Assembly: GCA_910578665.1 (NCBI GenBank)
Contig: CAJTQU010000002.1
Span: forward strand, 1-64,000
Direction of reading: 5' to 3'
Length of the DNA: 64,000 nt
Source of the DNA: an uncultured Muribaculaceae bacterium
GTDB taxonomy: Bacteria; Bacteroidota; Bacteroidia; Bacteroidales; Muribaculaceae
The position numbers and the translations under genes are program-made. The notes below the pieces were generated by a model, which searched no databases, was not told the DNA's origin, and saw only the letters and a program-made list of their open reading frames with translations. Shown piece by piece: positions 16,835 through 27,542 of the stretch (its first letter is position 1; every line of letters begins with the position of its first letter).

Positions 16835-18540
16835 TGCCTGAAAAACTTATTATATACCAGTTGTTTCCCCGGTTGCTTACCAACCAGTGTGCACGGTGTG
16901 TTCCCGGTGGTACACTAGAGCAAAATGGTTCGGGCAAAATGAATGATATTGATGATGCTTTACTAGTGTCTATTAAGGGTCTGGGTGTGAACTGTGTGTG
17001 GTATACAGGCATTATAGAACATGCCACAAAAACAGCTTTTCCTGGGATACCGGCTGATGATCCGCATGTAGTGAAAGGCATGGCCGGATCGCCATATGCG
17101 ATCAAGGATTATTATGATGTGGCTCCTGAAATAGCCGTGGATGTCGACAGACGAATGGAGGAGTTTGAGGAGTTGGTGACACGTACGCATAATGCCGGAA
17201 TGAAGGTGCTGATTGATTATGTCCCTAACCATACGGCACGTCGTTATCATTCAGATGTAGCTCCCGATGATGTGAGAGACTTCGGGGCAGACGATGACGA
17301 TACACTCTTTTTTTCACCTGCGAATAATTATTATTATCTAACCAATCAGCAGTTCTCGCCGTCGTTTCCCGTGGGTTCTTATGCGGAGTTCCCGGCAAAA
17401 GCGACCGGAAATGACGCATTTACTGCTTTTCCGGGTGAATATGACTGGTATGAGACTGTAAAGCTGAATTATGGACGTGATCCCGGTAATGGTTGGGAAT
17501 ATACAGATCCTGTGCCAGATACATGGCTCAAAATGCTTGCTATATTGCGTTTCTGGGCTTCGAAGGACGTAGACGGCTTCCGCTGTGATATGGTATTTAT
17601 GGTCCCGTTAGAGTTTTGGCACTGGGTAATACCGCAGATAAAGAAATATTATCCGCACATAATATTCATAGGAGAAATTTATGATGTGGGACAGTACAGA
17701 CCGTTTTTGGACTATGGTTGTTTTGACTATCTGTATGACAAAGTCAATCTTTATGACACGTTAGTAGGGATACAGACACATAACTGGAGTGCTGCTAGGC
17801 TTACGGGCGCATGGCAGACCGTAGACGGTATCGGGCCGAGAATGCTTAATTTTCTGGAAAATCATGACGAGGTTCGTTTCGGTTCTAAGGCATATGCCGG
17901 CAATCCTGCCTTAGTACTCCCATCTCTGGTAGTAAGTGCCATGATCAACACCGGACCGTTCATGCTGTATTTCGGGCAAGAAATAGGTGAGTGCGCTACT
18001 GATAATGAAGGGTTTGCAGGAGATAACAACCGCACTACAATATTTGATTACTGGAGCTATTCCTCGCTGCGCAGGTGGTGTGACGGAGGCCGGTGGGGAA
18101 CCGCCGCTCTCACACAGCAGGAAGCCTGGCTGAGAGCGTTATATGCCAGAGTACTTCATTTGTGCAATAGTGAGAAAGCGGTATCGCAAGGCCGTTTCTT
18201 CGACTTAATGTATGTAAATCTACATAATCCTGATTTAAATCCTCACCACATATTCTCATTTATGCGGCAATATGGTGATGATGTATTGTTAATAGCTGTC
18301 AATTTTGATTCGGTACCGGCAGATATAAAAATCAACATACCTGATTCCGCGTTTGATTATATGGAAATCAAAGAGGGCGATTATGAAGCGGAAGAAATGC
18401 TAACAGGCATGAGTTCTTGCAAGAAGTTGGTGAGGGGGAATACGTTTGCCACATCTGTGCCTGCCTATGGGGCCGTGATATGGAAATGTTCAGTTCAAAA
18501 ATTGTGTGTGTCGGAAAAATCTACACTTTCCGAATCATGA
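16831..18540 (+). CDS. GH13 alpha-amylase family hydrolase, probably cytoplasmic
   Basis: The 569-residue enzyme has all four GH13 conserved regions: DYVPNH (I), GFRCDM with nucleophile D253 (II), GEIYD with acid/base E282 (III) and ENHDE with D346 (IV). The C-terminus after about residue 470 is the small beta domain. There is no signal peptide, so it probably acts on intracellular glucans or maltodextrins rather than on surface starch, and no SusC/D genes are nearby. It overlaps the patatin gene by 4 bp. Subfamily and product are not decided by what I can see. Confidence 0.87.
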   Translation: MMPEKLIIYQLFPRLLTNQCARCVPGGTLEQNGSGKMNDIDDALLVSIKGLGVNCVWYTGIIEHATKTAFPGIPADDPHVVKGMAGSPYAIKDYYDVAPEIAVDVDRRMEEFEELVTRTHNAGMKVLIDYVPNHTARRYHSDVAPDDVRDFGADDDDTLFFSPANNYYYLTNQQFSPSFPVGSYAEFPAKATGNDAFTAFPGEYDWYETVKLNYGRDPGNGWEYTDPVPDTWLKMLAILRFWASKDVDGFRCDMVFMVPLEFWHWVIPQIKKYYPHIIFIGEIYDVGQYRPFLDYGCFDYLYDKVNLYDTLVGIQTHNWSAARLTGAWQTVDGIGPRMLNFLENHDEVRFGSKAYAGNPALVLPSLVVSAMINTGPFMLYFGQEIGECATDNEGFAGDNNRTTIFDYWSYSSLRRWCDGGRWGTAALTQQEAWLRALYARVLHLCNSEKAVSQGRFFDLMYVNLHNPDLNPHHIFSFMRQYGDDVLLIAVNFDSVPADIKINIPDSAFDYMEIKEGDYEAEEMLTGMSSCKKLVRGNTFATSVPAYGAVIWKCSVQKLCVSEKSTLSES

Positions 18541-18558
18541 TTTTTATGAAAATTTGAT

Positions 18559-18566
18559 TAATTTTG
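18559..18566 (+). promoter_or_regulatory. prs promoter -7 box
   Basis: TAATTTTG followed by CAC is a consensus Bacteroidota -7 box lying 60 nt before the prs ATG. Confidence 0.65.
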
Positions 18567-18625
18567 CACTGTAAAACGCTGACTTAAATTTAGAAAACAG
18601 AATCTAAAATATATAAATCGTTGGT

Positions 18626-19570
18626 ATGAGCATTAACAATCACCCTATCAAGGTATTTGCCGGCACTAAGTCCAGATATCTGGGCGAATCTATCTGTAAA
18701 GAGCTGGGTATCGAACTCGGCAAAATGAAAACAGAATATTTCGCTGACGGCGAATTTGAAGTAGGTTTTGAAGAGTCAATACGCGGTGCAGAGGTATACC
18801 TCGTGCAGTCTACATTTCCCAAGGCAGACAATCTCATGGAGCTGTTGCTCATGATAGACGCCGCCAAGCGTGCTTCTGCGGCTACCATAGTTGCCGTTAT
18901 TCCTTATTTCGGCTGGGCCCGTCAGGACCGCAAAGATAAGCCGCGTGTGTCAATTGCCGCAAAACTTGTTGCTGATCTGCTCACTGTGGCCGGAATTGAC
19001 CGTGTAGTTACAATGGACTTGCATGCTGACCAGATTCAGGGCTTCTTTGACGTTCCCGTGGACCATCTGTATGCTTCGTCTATATTTATTCCTTACATAC
19101 AGAGCCTGCACTTGAAAGATATGGTGATAGCCTCTCCCGATGTAGGTGGAGCCAAGAGAGCTAACTCTTATGCAAAATACTTCGATGTACCTCTGGTTCT
19201 GTGCCATAAGCAGCGTGCCAAGGCTAATGTGGTGGCAAAGATGACTGTGATAGGCGAAGTCGAGAATAAGAATGTGATTCTTGTAGACGACATTGTGGAC
19301 ACAGCCGGTACGATAACCAAATCTGCCGATTTGCTTATGCAGCAGGGTGCTAAGTCTGTGCGCGCGCTGTGTTCACACGCTGTAATGAGCGATCCGGCAA
19401 CAGAACGTGTAAACGCTTCAGGTCTTACAGAGATTATTTTCACAAACTCTATACCCTACGAGCGCGAAGGCACTAAAGCCACTGTGCTGCCTGTGGCAAA
19501 ACTGTTTGCTGACACTATACGACGTATACACAACAACGAGAGTATATCATCGCAGTATCTATTGAAGTAA
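18626..19570 (+). CDS. prs: Ribose-phosphate pyrophosphokinase
   Basis: The 314-residue enzyme makes PRPP from ribose 5-phosphate and ATP, feeding purine, pyrimidine, His and Trp synthesis. Motifs include FADGEFEV near residue 37, ARQDRKDKPR (ATP-binding loop near 97-106), the cation-binding TMDLHADQIQGFF near 130 and the PRPP loop ILVDDIVDTAGTI near 217-229. Length and domain order are those of class I enzymes. It is transcribed from its own promoter, and a long hairpin follows. Confidence 0.97.
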   Translation: MSINNHPIKVFAGTKSRYLGESICKELGIELGKMKTEYFADGEFEVGFEESIRGAEVYLVQSTFPKADNLMELLLMIDAAKRASAATIVAVIPYFGWARQDRKDKPRVSIAAKLVADLLTVAGIDRVVTMDLHADQIQGFFDVPVDHLYASSIFIPYIQSLHLKDMVIASPDVGGAKRANSYAKYFDVPLVLCHKQRAKANVVAKMTVIGEVENKNVILVDDIVDTAGTITKSADLLMQQGAKSVRALCSHAVMSDPATERVNASGLTEIIFTNSIPYEREGTKATVLPVAKLFADTIRRIHNNESISSQYLLK

Positions 19571-19600
19571 TTCTTTAGTATTCTGTATTTTTACACAATT

Positions 19601-19633
19601 GTAAGGCATCTCCCTTACCGGGAGGTGCCTTAC
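19601..19633 (+). terminator. Hairpin after prs
   Basis: GTAAGGCATCTCCC (19601-19614) pairs with GGGAGGTGCCTTAC (19620-19633), a 14-bp stem with G-U pairs and a 5-nt loop. No T-tract follows, and the DUF4293 start is only 17 nt downstream, so it may be a partial terminator or mRNA-stability element. Confidence 0.5.
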
Positions 19634-19650
19634 GGAATATTATATTGATT

Positions 19651-20112
19651 ATGGTAATACAGCGTTGGCAGTCACTACTTTTATTGATAGCCACAGTAAT
19701 GATGGTTCTTTTCTCTTTTTGTTCTCTGGGACAGATACAGGGTGAAAGTGTCAGTGTAAATATAACATCTTTCGGCCTTTATACAGAGGGTGGCAGCAGT
19801 ACGTTGTTGCTCGGTACTGTGTATGTGGCCATAGTGGCTTTATTGTCAGCATTACTGTCGTTGCTCGGCATATTCATGTTTAAAAATACACGTTTGCAGA
19901 AACGTATATGTCTGCTTGCCATAGTATTGGTTTTGGCTGCGTGTGGCAGTGAGTGGGTTGCTGTGTACGGTGCCGAAATAGCCGGTAGTACCGGTCCGTC
20001 GTGGAGTGCGGTGGTTTGTGCTCCTTTTATTGCGATTATTGCTCTTATAGCGGCTTTCCGTTTCATCAAAAGCGATGAAAAGAAACTAGCCGGCTACGAT
20101 CGTCTGCGTTAA
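19651..20112 (+). CDS. DUF4293 membrane protein
   Basis: The 153-residue protein starts MVIQRWQSLLLLIATVMMVL, the characteristic beginning of the Bacteroidota family DUF4293 (an in-frame TTG at 19645 is upstream). Four membrane helices are visible with a short polar loop after the first. The family is almost universal in the phylum and has no known function. It lies downstream of prs and convergent to dnaG; the transcript seems to end within the dnaG 3' end. Confidence 0.82.
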   Translation: MVIQRWQSLLLLIATVMMVLFSFCSLGQIQGESVSVNITSFGLYTEGGSSTLLLGTVYVAIVALLSALLSLLGIFMFKNTRLQKRICLLAIVLVLAACGSEWVAVYGAEIAGSTGPSWSAVVCAPFIAIIALIAAFRFIKSDEKKLAGYDRLR

Positions 20113-20132
20113 ACTTAAATTTATCAAGATAA

Positions 20133-22325
20133 TCATCTTCGGGGAGTGACTATACGCTCCCCGATACTTTTTGCCACTTCGCAGCGCAAGGCTGATATTT
20201 CCTGTAACTGTTGCATTAAGTCAGCCATTGTCTTCATATCGTCAGTTGCCGCCGCGTTCTGCAGTTGGGCCTGTGTCATTTTATACCTGTTGGCCAGCAA
20301 CGCATCTTTCCATTCTATAATGGCGCGCGGAACAAGTTCTGCCAGTCGCTCGGCCTCTGTCTCGACATGCACGTTTTTTGAGTGGTATTTGCTTAATGTA
20401 TATTTAGGGGTGATCACATGCAGTACCATGCGCCTTATATCATCGTCAGCGTCAGAACCTAGAATGCGGCCTATGTATGATGCCGCATATTCCTGCACCA
20501 TAGCGCGCTCCTTTTCCTGCTGTTGTTCGCCATATTCCTTTTCAGCATTCTCAAGTTCTTGCATTGACATGGATTTACCGATCATTTCATCTACCCATGC
20601 CTTACGCTCGTCGCGCAGCTTGGATGAAATCTTCTCACGTTCGTAAGCTAGATCTTCTTTAAACGGCTCTTTAAGGGATAGAATACGGTGGAAAACTTTC
20701 TCATGCAGAGGATTGGAAAAGTGCATATCATCATACCCGATTTCCTCGCGCACGAATTCGGCCACAGTCAGCCATTCCTGTGAATCCCCTTCTTCAGAAT
20801 TCTGGCAGAAATCAGTCATACCGTATTTGACCACATATTCTATGACATTGCTTTCGACCTTGGCCATAAGGCTGTCCTGTTTTATGGAAGAGGCAGAAGG
20901 TCGGTCTGATACGGCATAATTCGGTCTGGGTGTTGTAGCCTGGTCTGAATTGCTGATTGGAGTTATCTCCGGATTTTGAACTTGCAGACGGGCGTGCTCT
21001 CTTTGTTGCCTGAGCCTTGTCATTACACGTTCTCTGGCTTTACCCACTTCTACTGTTAGTAATTGTTCTGACAAGCCCATAACCCTGGCACATTCCTGTA
21101 TATACAATGTGCGTGTTATCAACTTTGATATACAGGCTAGCGATTCAACGATACTGTTGACAGCCTCTGCGCGCTGCGAGGGACTATTGTTGCTGCCGGC
21201 CAGTAATGTCTGGGTTTTAAATGTTATGAAATCAATCTCATGTTGTACGACATACTCACGGAATTCCTCTGCTGTATGCTTGCGTGCAAATGAGTCCGGA
21301 TCTTCGCCATCGGGCAACAGTAATATCTTTATATCAAGATTGTGGCTAAGCAGCAAATCAATACCTCTAAGCGAGGCTTTAATGCCGGCTGCGTCACCGT
21401 CATAAATCAGAGTTACATTTTCAGTAAAACGGTGTATCAGAGCTATCTGTCCGTCTGTGAGTGATGTTCCGGATGAGGCTACCACGTTTTCCATACCGCA
21501 TTGCCACATGCCTATGACATCCATGTAACCCTCGACGAGGAAGCATTTTTTTTCGCGAACTATGGCGTTTTTTGCCTGGTATATGCCGTAAAGCTCGTTG
21601 CTTTTAATATAAATCTCACTTTCAGGCGAATTGATATATTTAGCAGTTTCTCCTTTTATACCGCGTCCGCCGAATGCTATAACTTTCCCGGCCGAATTTA
21701 GCACGGGAAAAATAACACGTCCCTTGAATCTGTCATAAGGCCGGCCGCTTTTTCCTCCTATACCGCACAGACCGACTTTGGCAAGTATATCACTGTCAAA
21801 TCCCATGCGTATGGCAGCGTCATATATGTCGGTAGGCTTGTCTAAGGCATATCCGAGTTTGAACTTATCTATTGCCTGCTGTGTTATGCCGCGTTGGTAG
21901 AAATATGCGAGACCTATATTCCGGCCCTCGTCGGTGGCAAGCATATTCTCTTGGAAACGTTTCATGGCCCACTCATTGGCCACGAACATGCTTTCGCGCA
22001 GGCTCTGGGCCGCACGTTCTTCATCTGTCAGCTCTCTTTCTTCGACCTTTATACCGTATTTGGCTGCCAGATGCAGAAGGGCATCATGAAAGTTGATCCC
22101 CTCTTTTTCCATAATGAAATTGACAGGGCTGCCACCTTTGCCGCAAGAAAAACAGTGGCAAATTCCACGTGAGGGACTTACGGAAAATGACGGCGTCCGC
22201 TCGTTATGAAACGGACACAGCCCCATGTAATTAGCACCACGCCGCGTCAGGTTGACATAATCGCCCACGACTTCGACTATGTCGGCCGTGTCGAGTATCC
22301 GTTTTACGGTTGCTTTGTCAATCAT
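20133..22325 (-). CDS. dnaG: DNA primase
   Basis: Full-length 730-residue replication primase. The N-terminal CHC2 zinc finger has C37PFH and CHCFSCGKGG (near 57-66). The catalytic TOPRIM core shows FLVEGYMDVIGM (near 260) and YDGDAAGIKA (near 310). The C-terminal region, after a polar linker around residue 450-500, should hold the DnaB-binding helical part. The start overlaps the dapA stop by 4 bp (ATGA), so it is translated from the dapA message. The last codons contain a hairpin used by the opposite strand. Confidence 0.96.
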   Translation of the reverse strand: MIDKATVKRILDTADIVEVVGDYVNLTRRGANYMGLCPFHNERTPSFSVSPSRGICHCFSCGKGGSPVNFIMEKEGINFHDALLHLAAKYGIKVEERELTDEERAAQSLRESMFVANEWAMKRFQENMLATDEGRNIGLAYFYQRGITQQAIDKFKLGYALDKPTDIYDAAIRMGFDSDILAKVGLCGIGGKSGRPYDRFKGRVIFPVLNSAGKVIAFGGRGIKGETAKYINSPESEIYIKSNELYGIYQAKNAIVREKKCFLVEGYMDVIGMWQCGMENVVASSGTSLTDGQIALIHRFTENVTLIYDGDAAGIKASLRGIDLLLSHNLDIKILLLPDGEDPDSFARKHTAEEFREYVVQHEIDFITFKTQTLLAGSNNSPSQRAEAVNSIVESLACISKLITRTLYIQECARVMGLSEQLLTVEVGKARERVMTRLRQQREHARLQVQNPEITPISNSDQATTPRPNYAVSDRPSASSIKQDSLMAKVESNVIEYVVKYGMTDFCQNSEEGDSQEWLTVAEFVREEIGYDDMHFSNPLHEKVFHRILSLKEPFKEDLAYEREKISSKLRDERKAWVDEMIGKSMSMQELENAEKEYGEQQQEKERAMVQEYAASYIGRILGSDADDDIRRMVLHVITPKYTLSKYHSKNVHVETEAERLAELVPRAIIEWKDALLANRYKMTQAQLQNAAATDDMKTMADLMQQLQEISALRCEVAKSIGERIVTPRR
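20140..20172 (+). terminator. Plus-strand terminator inside the dnaG 3' end
   Basis: CGGGGAG (20140-20146) pairs with CTCCCCG (20157-20163) and is followed, on the plus strand, by ATAC and five T residues (20168-20172). It would end the prs/DUF4293 transcript while also encoding the last residues of DnaG. Confidence 0.55.
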
Positions 22326-23215
22326 TCTATATCTTTGAGTTCCGACAATGCCTGATTTAACGATAGAGCAGTTTGTTCACCCACAGGTACCAGAGGCAGG
22401 CGCACTATGTTGTTGATACCATACAGTGCATGCAGTCCGCATTTCACGCCTGATGGGTTTCCGTCGGCAAAAAGCAACGTATATAGTTTTTTAAATTTAT
22501 TGTTGATAAGGGTTGCCGTGTTGTAATCATTATCTAACGCAGACCGCACCATTTTCCCGAATTCATGGGGAAAGAGGTTGCCAAGTACAGATATAACGCC
22601 TACGGCACCGTTGCGAATAAATTCTAATGTCAGACCATCGTCGCCGCTGACCACTTCAAAATTCTCTGGTTTGCTGCTGACAATCTCGCGTACCTGGTCT
22701 ATCTTACCAGATGCCTCTTTTATGCCTATTATGTTTTTGCAATCATGAGCCAGGCGTAGGGTGGTTGCCGCACTCATATTTACACCGGTACGTCCGGGTA
22801 TGTTGTAGAGCACGACAGGTAGGGGAGATGCTTCTGCAATGGCTTTGAAATGACGGTATATGCCTTCTTGTGACGGCTTATTATAGTAGGGCACGACACT
22901 GAGTATCGCGGAGAACCCAGTTAAATCTTCATTTTTAATCTTGTTGATTATGGCATTGGTGCAATTCCCGCCCAGGCCGAGGACGAGCGGTATTCGGCCG
23001 TTGTTTGCTTCGGCAATGCATCTTTTTACTTCGGTATATTCGTCTGGTGCCAGTACGGGCGTTTCTGCGGTAGTTCCCAGCGCTACGAGATAATCGGCTC
23101 CTTTGCGTACTAAACGGTTAACCATTTGTGCCAACGCGTCATAATCCACGGTTATATCTTCACAAAACGGCGTGGCTACAGCCACACCCATTCCTTGTAA
23201 TGAGAAATTGTCCAT
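22322..23215 (-). CDS. dapA: 4-hydroxy-tetrahydrodipicolinate synthase
   Basis: The 297-residue enzyme condenses pyruvate and aspartate semialdehyde in lysine and diaminopimelate synthesis. ATG 23215 (MDNFSLQGMGVAVATPF) is chosen because the further upstream ATG lies very near the promoter and adds an unrelated peptide. Motifs: LGTTAETPVL (the TTAE/TTGE loop), VPYYNKPSQEGIYRHF with the catalytic tyrosine, YNIPGRTGVNM, and the Schiff-base lysine in IIGIKEASG. It is co-transcribed with dnaG. Confidence 0.95.
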   Translation of the reverse strand: MDNFSLQGMGVAVATPFCEDITVDYDALAQMVNRLVRKGADYLVALGTTAETPVLAPDEYTEVKRCIAEANNGRIPLVLGLGGNCTNAIINKIKNEDLTGFSAILSVVPYYNKPSQEGIYRHFKAIAEASPLPVVLYNIPGRTGVNMSAATTLRLAHDCKNIIGIKEASGKIDQVREIVSSKPENFEVVSGDDGLTLEFIRNGAVGVISVLGNLFPHEFGKMVRSALDNDYNTATLINNKFKKLYTLLFADGNPSGVKCGLHALYGINNIVRLPLVPVGEQTALSLNQALSELKDIE

Positions 23216-23255
23216 AATCAGTCGAATCCTGCTATAAACGGCAGACATCTTACCG

Positions 23256-23263
23256 CAAAGTTA
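23256..23263 (-). promoter_or_regulatory. dapA-dnaG promoter -7 box
   Basis: Minus-strand TAACTTTG followed by CGG, a consensus -7 box about 40 nt before the dapA ATG. It shows that dapA-dnaG has its own start separate from groSL. Confidence 0.55.
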
Positions 23264-23373
23264 GTAAAAAAAGACAGTCTGGCAAAATCATAATAAGGCA
23301 AACCTGCGTAAATTTATCCAGTGCCCTGTTAAAAAAGCTTGAGGAAACTTTCATATGGTTTATAAAATAATAG

Positions 23374-23407
23374 AGGCGGCATTTACCCCGTAGGGCAAGT
23401 GCCGCCT
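23374..23407 (-). terminator. groSL terminator
   Basis: AGGCGGC (23374-23380) pairs with GCCGCCT (23401-23407), and the interior CCC/GGG can extend the stem. Read on the minus strand it is followed by a T-rich stretch. It lies 23 bp after the groL stop. Confidence 0.55.
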
Positions 23408-23430
23408 GAATGATTTATGGATTGTGTCAA

Positions 23431-25080
<1,650 letters not shown>

Positions 25081-25087
25081 TTAATCG

Positions 25088-25360
25088 TTAACCTATTACT
25101 GCCAGTACGTCGCTCTGGCGCATGATGAGATACTTCTTACCCTCTAGTTCGAGTTCTGTTCCTGCATATTTGCCATAGAGCACGGTATCGCCCTCTTTAA
25201 GGATCATTTCTTCGTCCTTTGTGCCGTTACCTACGGCTACGATTGTACCTTTAAGAGGTTTTTCTTTTGCTGAATCGGGTATGATGATGCCACCCATTGT
25301 AACTTCTTCAGCTGCCGTGGGTTCGATGAGTACACGGTCAGCAAGCGGTTTGATGTTCAT
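25088..25360 (-). CDS. groS: Co-chaperonin GroES (10 kDa)
   Basis: The 90-residue lid of the GroEL chamber. It starts [14 protein letters not shown], has the mobile loop [18 protein letters not shown] (about 18-35) and ends with [14 protein letters not shown]. The length is slightly below the 95-97 typical of E. coli, as is common in Bacteroidota. It is the first gene of the groS-groL operon. Confidence 0.97.
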   Translation of the reverse strand: MNIKPLADRVLIEPTAAEEVTMGGIIIPDSAKEKPLKGTIVAVGNGTKDEEMILKEGDTVLYGKYAGTELELEGKKYLIMRQSDVLAVIG

Positions 25361-25421
25361 AACTATATTATTTTTAATTTAGTTTACGGTGTTTTGTATA
25401 TGCTATATACATATCTTGTGC

Positions 25422-25429
25422 CAAAGTAA
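25422..25429 (-). promoter_or_regulatory. Possible groSL promoter -7 box
   Basis: Minus-strand TTACTTTG followed by GCAC matches seven of eight positions of the Bacteroidota -7 form and lies about 60 nt before the groS ATG. A 6-bp inverted repeat GTATAT/ATATAC (25396-25410) lies in the leader. No CIRCE element is present. Confidence 0.4.
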
Positions 25430-25526
25430 TTCAGATACCTCAGATTTAACAATCCTCATTGTATCATGGTTGGTGAATAAAGCTTAAAATATTGTGTGTC
25501 TGATATTTTTTATATATTTTTGTTTT

Positions 25527-27542
25527 ATGAAATACAATATTGCGATTGTATCACTGCTTGTGACACTGTCATGTGCCTCTGCCACTTTGGCAGAGACGTT
25601 GCCGTTCGGGTATGCCGCCACGCACGCGTACAGAATGATGAGTAAGCGTGCACCCAGACGTATACCGTTAAGTATGGATTTGACAAGAAGCTCGATCAAC
25701 GTGCAGCCTCTGCATAGCGGCGTGGTTCATCCTGAACGTCCTGACATAATACCTTTCACGGGCAAAGGTATCGCTATCGGAATCATTGATGGCGGAATAG
25801 ATCCGCGTCATCCGGCATTTTCTACTCCAAATACGGTCGGCAGTTCCAGAATATCAATGTATCTTGTTACCACTTCGGCAGCCGAAAGTGAGACTGGGAT
25901 GCTGCAGTCACATTGTTTTGATCCTTCTTGCGGATATAACGTGCCTGCAGAAAATATTGATAGAAGTAACGGAGGCCACGGAACACATACAGCCGGTATT
26001 GCTGCCGGCTCTGACTTGTCAAATCCTTATTACGGAATTGCCCCGGAGGCAACTTTGTTGCTGACCTCTATGGGTGAGAGCCTGTATGACGACGAGATAA
26101 TGTTAGGTATATATTCTACTATGAAGAAGGCTGAGGAACTGGGAATGCCATGTGTGGCAAGTCTGAGCCTCGGTACTCCGGCAGCTCCTCATGATGGTTC
26201 GTCCCCTGTTTCTATGCTGTGTGGCGAACTTGCCGATAAAGGTCGTCTGATTTGCTTTGCAGCAGGGAATGACGGTACTAATCCAGTGAGTTTGTCCCAA
26301 AATTTCAGGAGTTTGCAAGAACCTTTATCAACGGCTCTTTTTGACACATCTACACGCTGCGGAGTACGGCAGGCGTATGTCGACTTTCACTCGGAATATG
26401 GAGAACCGTATGAGGTGGCATTCAGCCTGGTCAGACTTGATCCCGGTTATAAGGAAGTTTGGCGTTCCGAATTTTTCAGCGCTGTAGATGTCAGGACAGC
26501 TTCTGGAGGATTGATGGATGTTTTAGCGGTGTATCCTGAATTGCAAAAATGGTATTCCTCTTCTTCCGTTTTACGTCTAAGTAACACGGATAATAACTAT
26601 GGTATGGCAATGGAAGTGGATGTCCATAAGCCGGATGGCGTGAGGGATGATTATACATTAGGCATTATTGTCAAATCCGATTCGGGAGCAGAGATAGAGA
26701 TGCACACAGATTATTCTTTGGCAGGATTTGGCTCTTTCGGTATAAACGGTTATACGCGAGGTAGCGGAGACCAGTCTGTATCGGCTTATTGTGTTTCGCC
26801 TCATGTAGTTTCAGTGGGCGCATATAACGCCCGGGAAAGATATATTGATATTGTTGGCAATGAGCATTTGATATCAGCTTCATCGTTTGGGGAGTATGGC
26901 ACTGTTGCAACATATTCATCTTACGGAGTATATGGAGGCAATGTATATCCCGTTGTGGTCGCGCCCGGGACGGATGTTATATCCTCCATATATCCTGGTA
27001 CGGAAGTGCCTGTGGCCGTTATGACGGATACGGATGGAAATGATTGGATATGGGGTGCTATGTCTGGTACATCTATGGCTACGCCGGCTGTGGCAGGGGT
27101 GATTGCATTGTGGCTACAGGCAGAGCCGTCGATGACCACAGAAGATGTTATGGAGGTTATAAGAAATACTTCAAAGGATGTGCCTCAGGCTTCTGACGGA
27201 GTATGCAGAACCCGTTATGGTATGGTAGATGCCTATGCCGGATTAAAGTATATTTTGGATAAACAGAGTTCTCTGCATTCTGTTGAAAACAAATGGGGCG
27301 GAGAGGCATTCGACAGGCCTTCCGGACTGATGACAAGGTATTTTGCGGACGGTGAGGTAGAGGCTGTTGTCCCGTTTGATGTTAACGGAGGAACATATCG
27401 GTTGTATTCTTCGGACGGCCGTCTGTGCGCGGACGGACTTTTTGAGGGAGTGTCTTTCCGATGCCGTATACCAAAAGCAGGGGTATGGTTTTTGTCGGTC
27501 CATACCCCTGCAGGTGTTGCCTGCCAGAAATTGGTCAGGTGA
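25527..27542 (+). CDS. Secreted S8 subtilisin-like protease
   Basis: The 671-residue protein has a signal peptide (MKYNIAIVSLLVTLSCASAT; ATG 25527 preferred over the upstream frame start). The catalytic triad is complete: D88 in IIDGGID, H151 in GGHGTH and S516 in GTSMATP. A long insertion of about 230 residues between the H and S regions holds a beta domain, and the C-terminal 80 residues after about 590 form a small separate domain ending with KLVR that resembles a type IX sorting domain. Export to the envelope or outside is expected. It is divergent from groS, and its stop directly abuts the transglutaminase stop. Confidence 0.85.
   Translation: MKYNIAIVSLLVTLSCASATLAETLPFGYAATHAYRMMSKRAPRRIPLSMDLTRSSINVQPLHSGVVHPERPDIIPFTGKGIAIGIIDGGIDPRHPAFSTPNTVGSSRISMYLVTTSAAESETGMLQSHCFDPSCGYNVPAENIDRSNGGHGTHTAGIAAGSDLSNPYYGIAPEATLLLTSMGESLYDDEIMLGIYSTMKKAEELGMPCVASLSLGTPAAPHDGSSPVSMLCGELADKGRLICFAAGNDGTNPVSLSQNFRSLQEPLSTALFDTSTRCGVRQAYVDFHSEYGEPYEVAFSLVRLDPGYKEVWRSEFFSAVDVRTASGGLMDVLAVYPELQKWYSSSSVLRLSNTDNNYGMAMEVDVHKPDGVRDDYTLGIIVKSDSGAEIEMHTDYSLAGFGSFGINGYTRGSGDQSVSAYCVSPHVVSVGAYNARERYIDIVGNEHLISASSFGEYGTVATYSSYGVYGGNVYPVVVAPGTDVISSIYPGTEVPVAVMTDTDGNDWIWGAMSGTSMATPAVAGVIALWLQAEPSMTTEDVMEVIRNTSKDVPQASDGVCRTRYGMVDAYAGLKYILDKQSSLHSVENKWGGEAFDRPSGLMTRYFADGEVEAVVPFDVNGGTYRLYSSDGRLCADGLFEGVSFRCRIPKAGVWFLSVHTPAGVACQKLVR

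Noticed and set aside
25361..25526. CIRCE operator ahead of groSL
   Set aside because: I searched for TTAGCACTC and its inverted partner and found only a short AT-rich inverted repeat.
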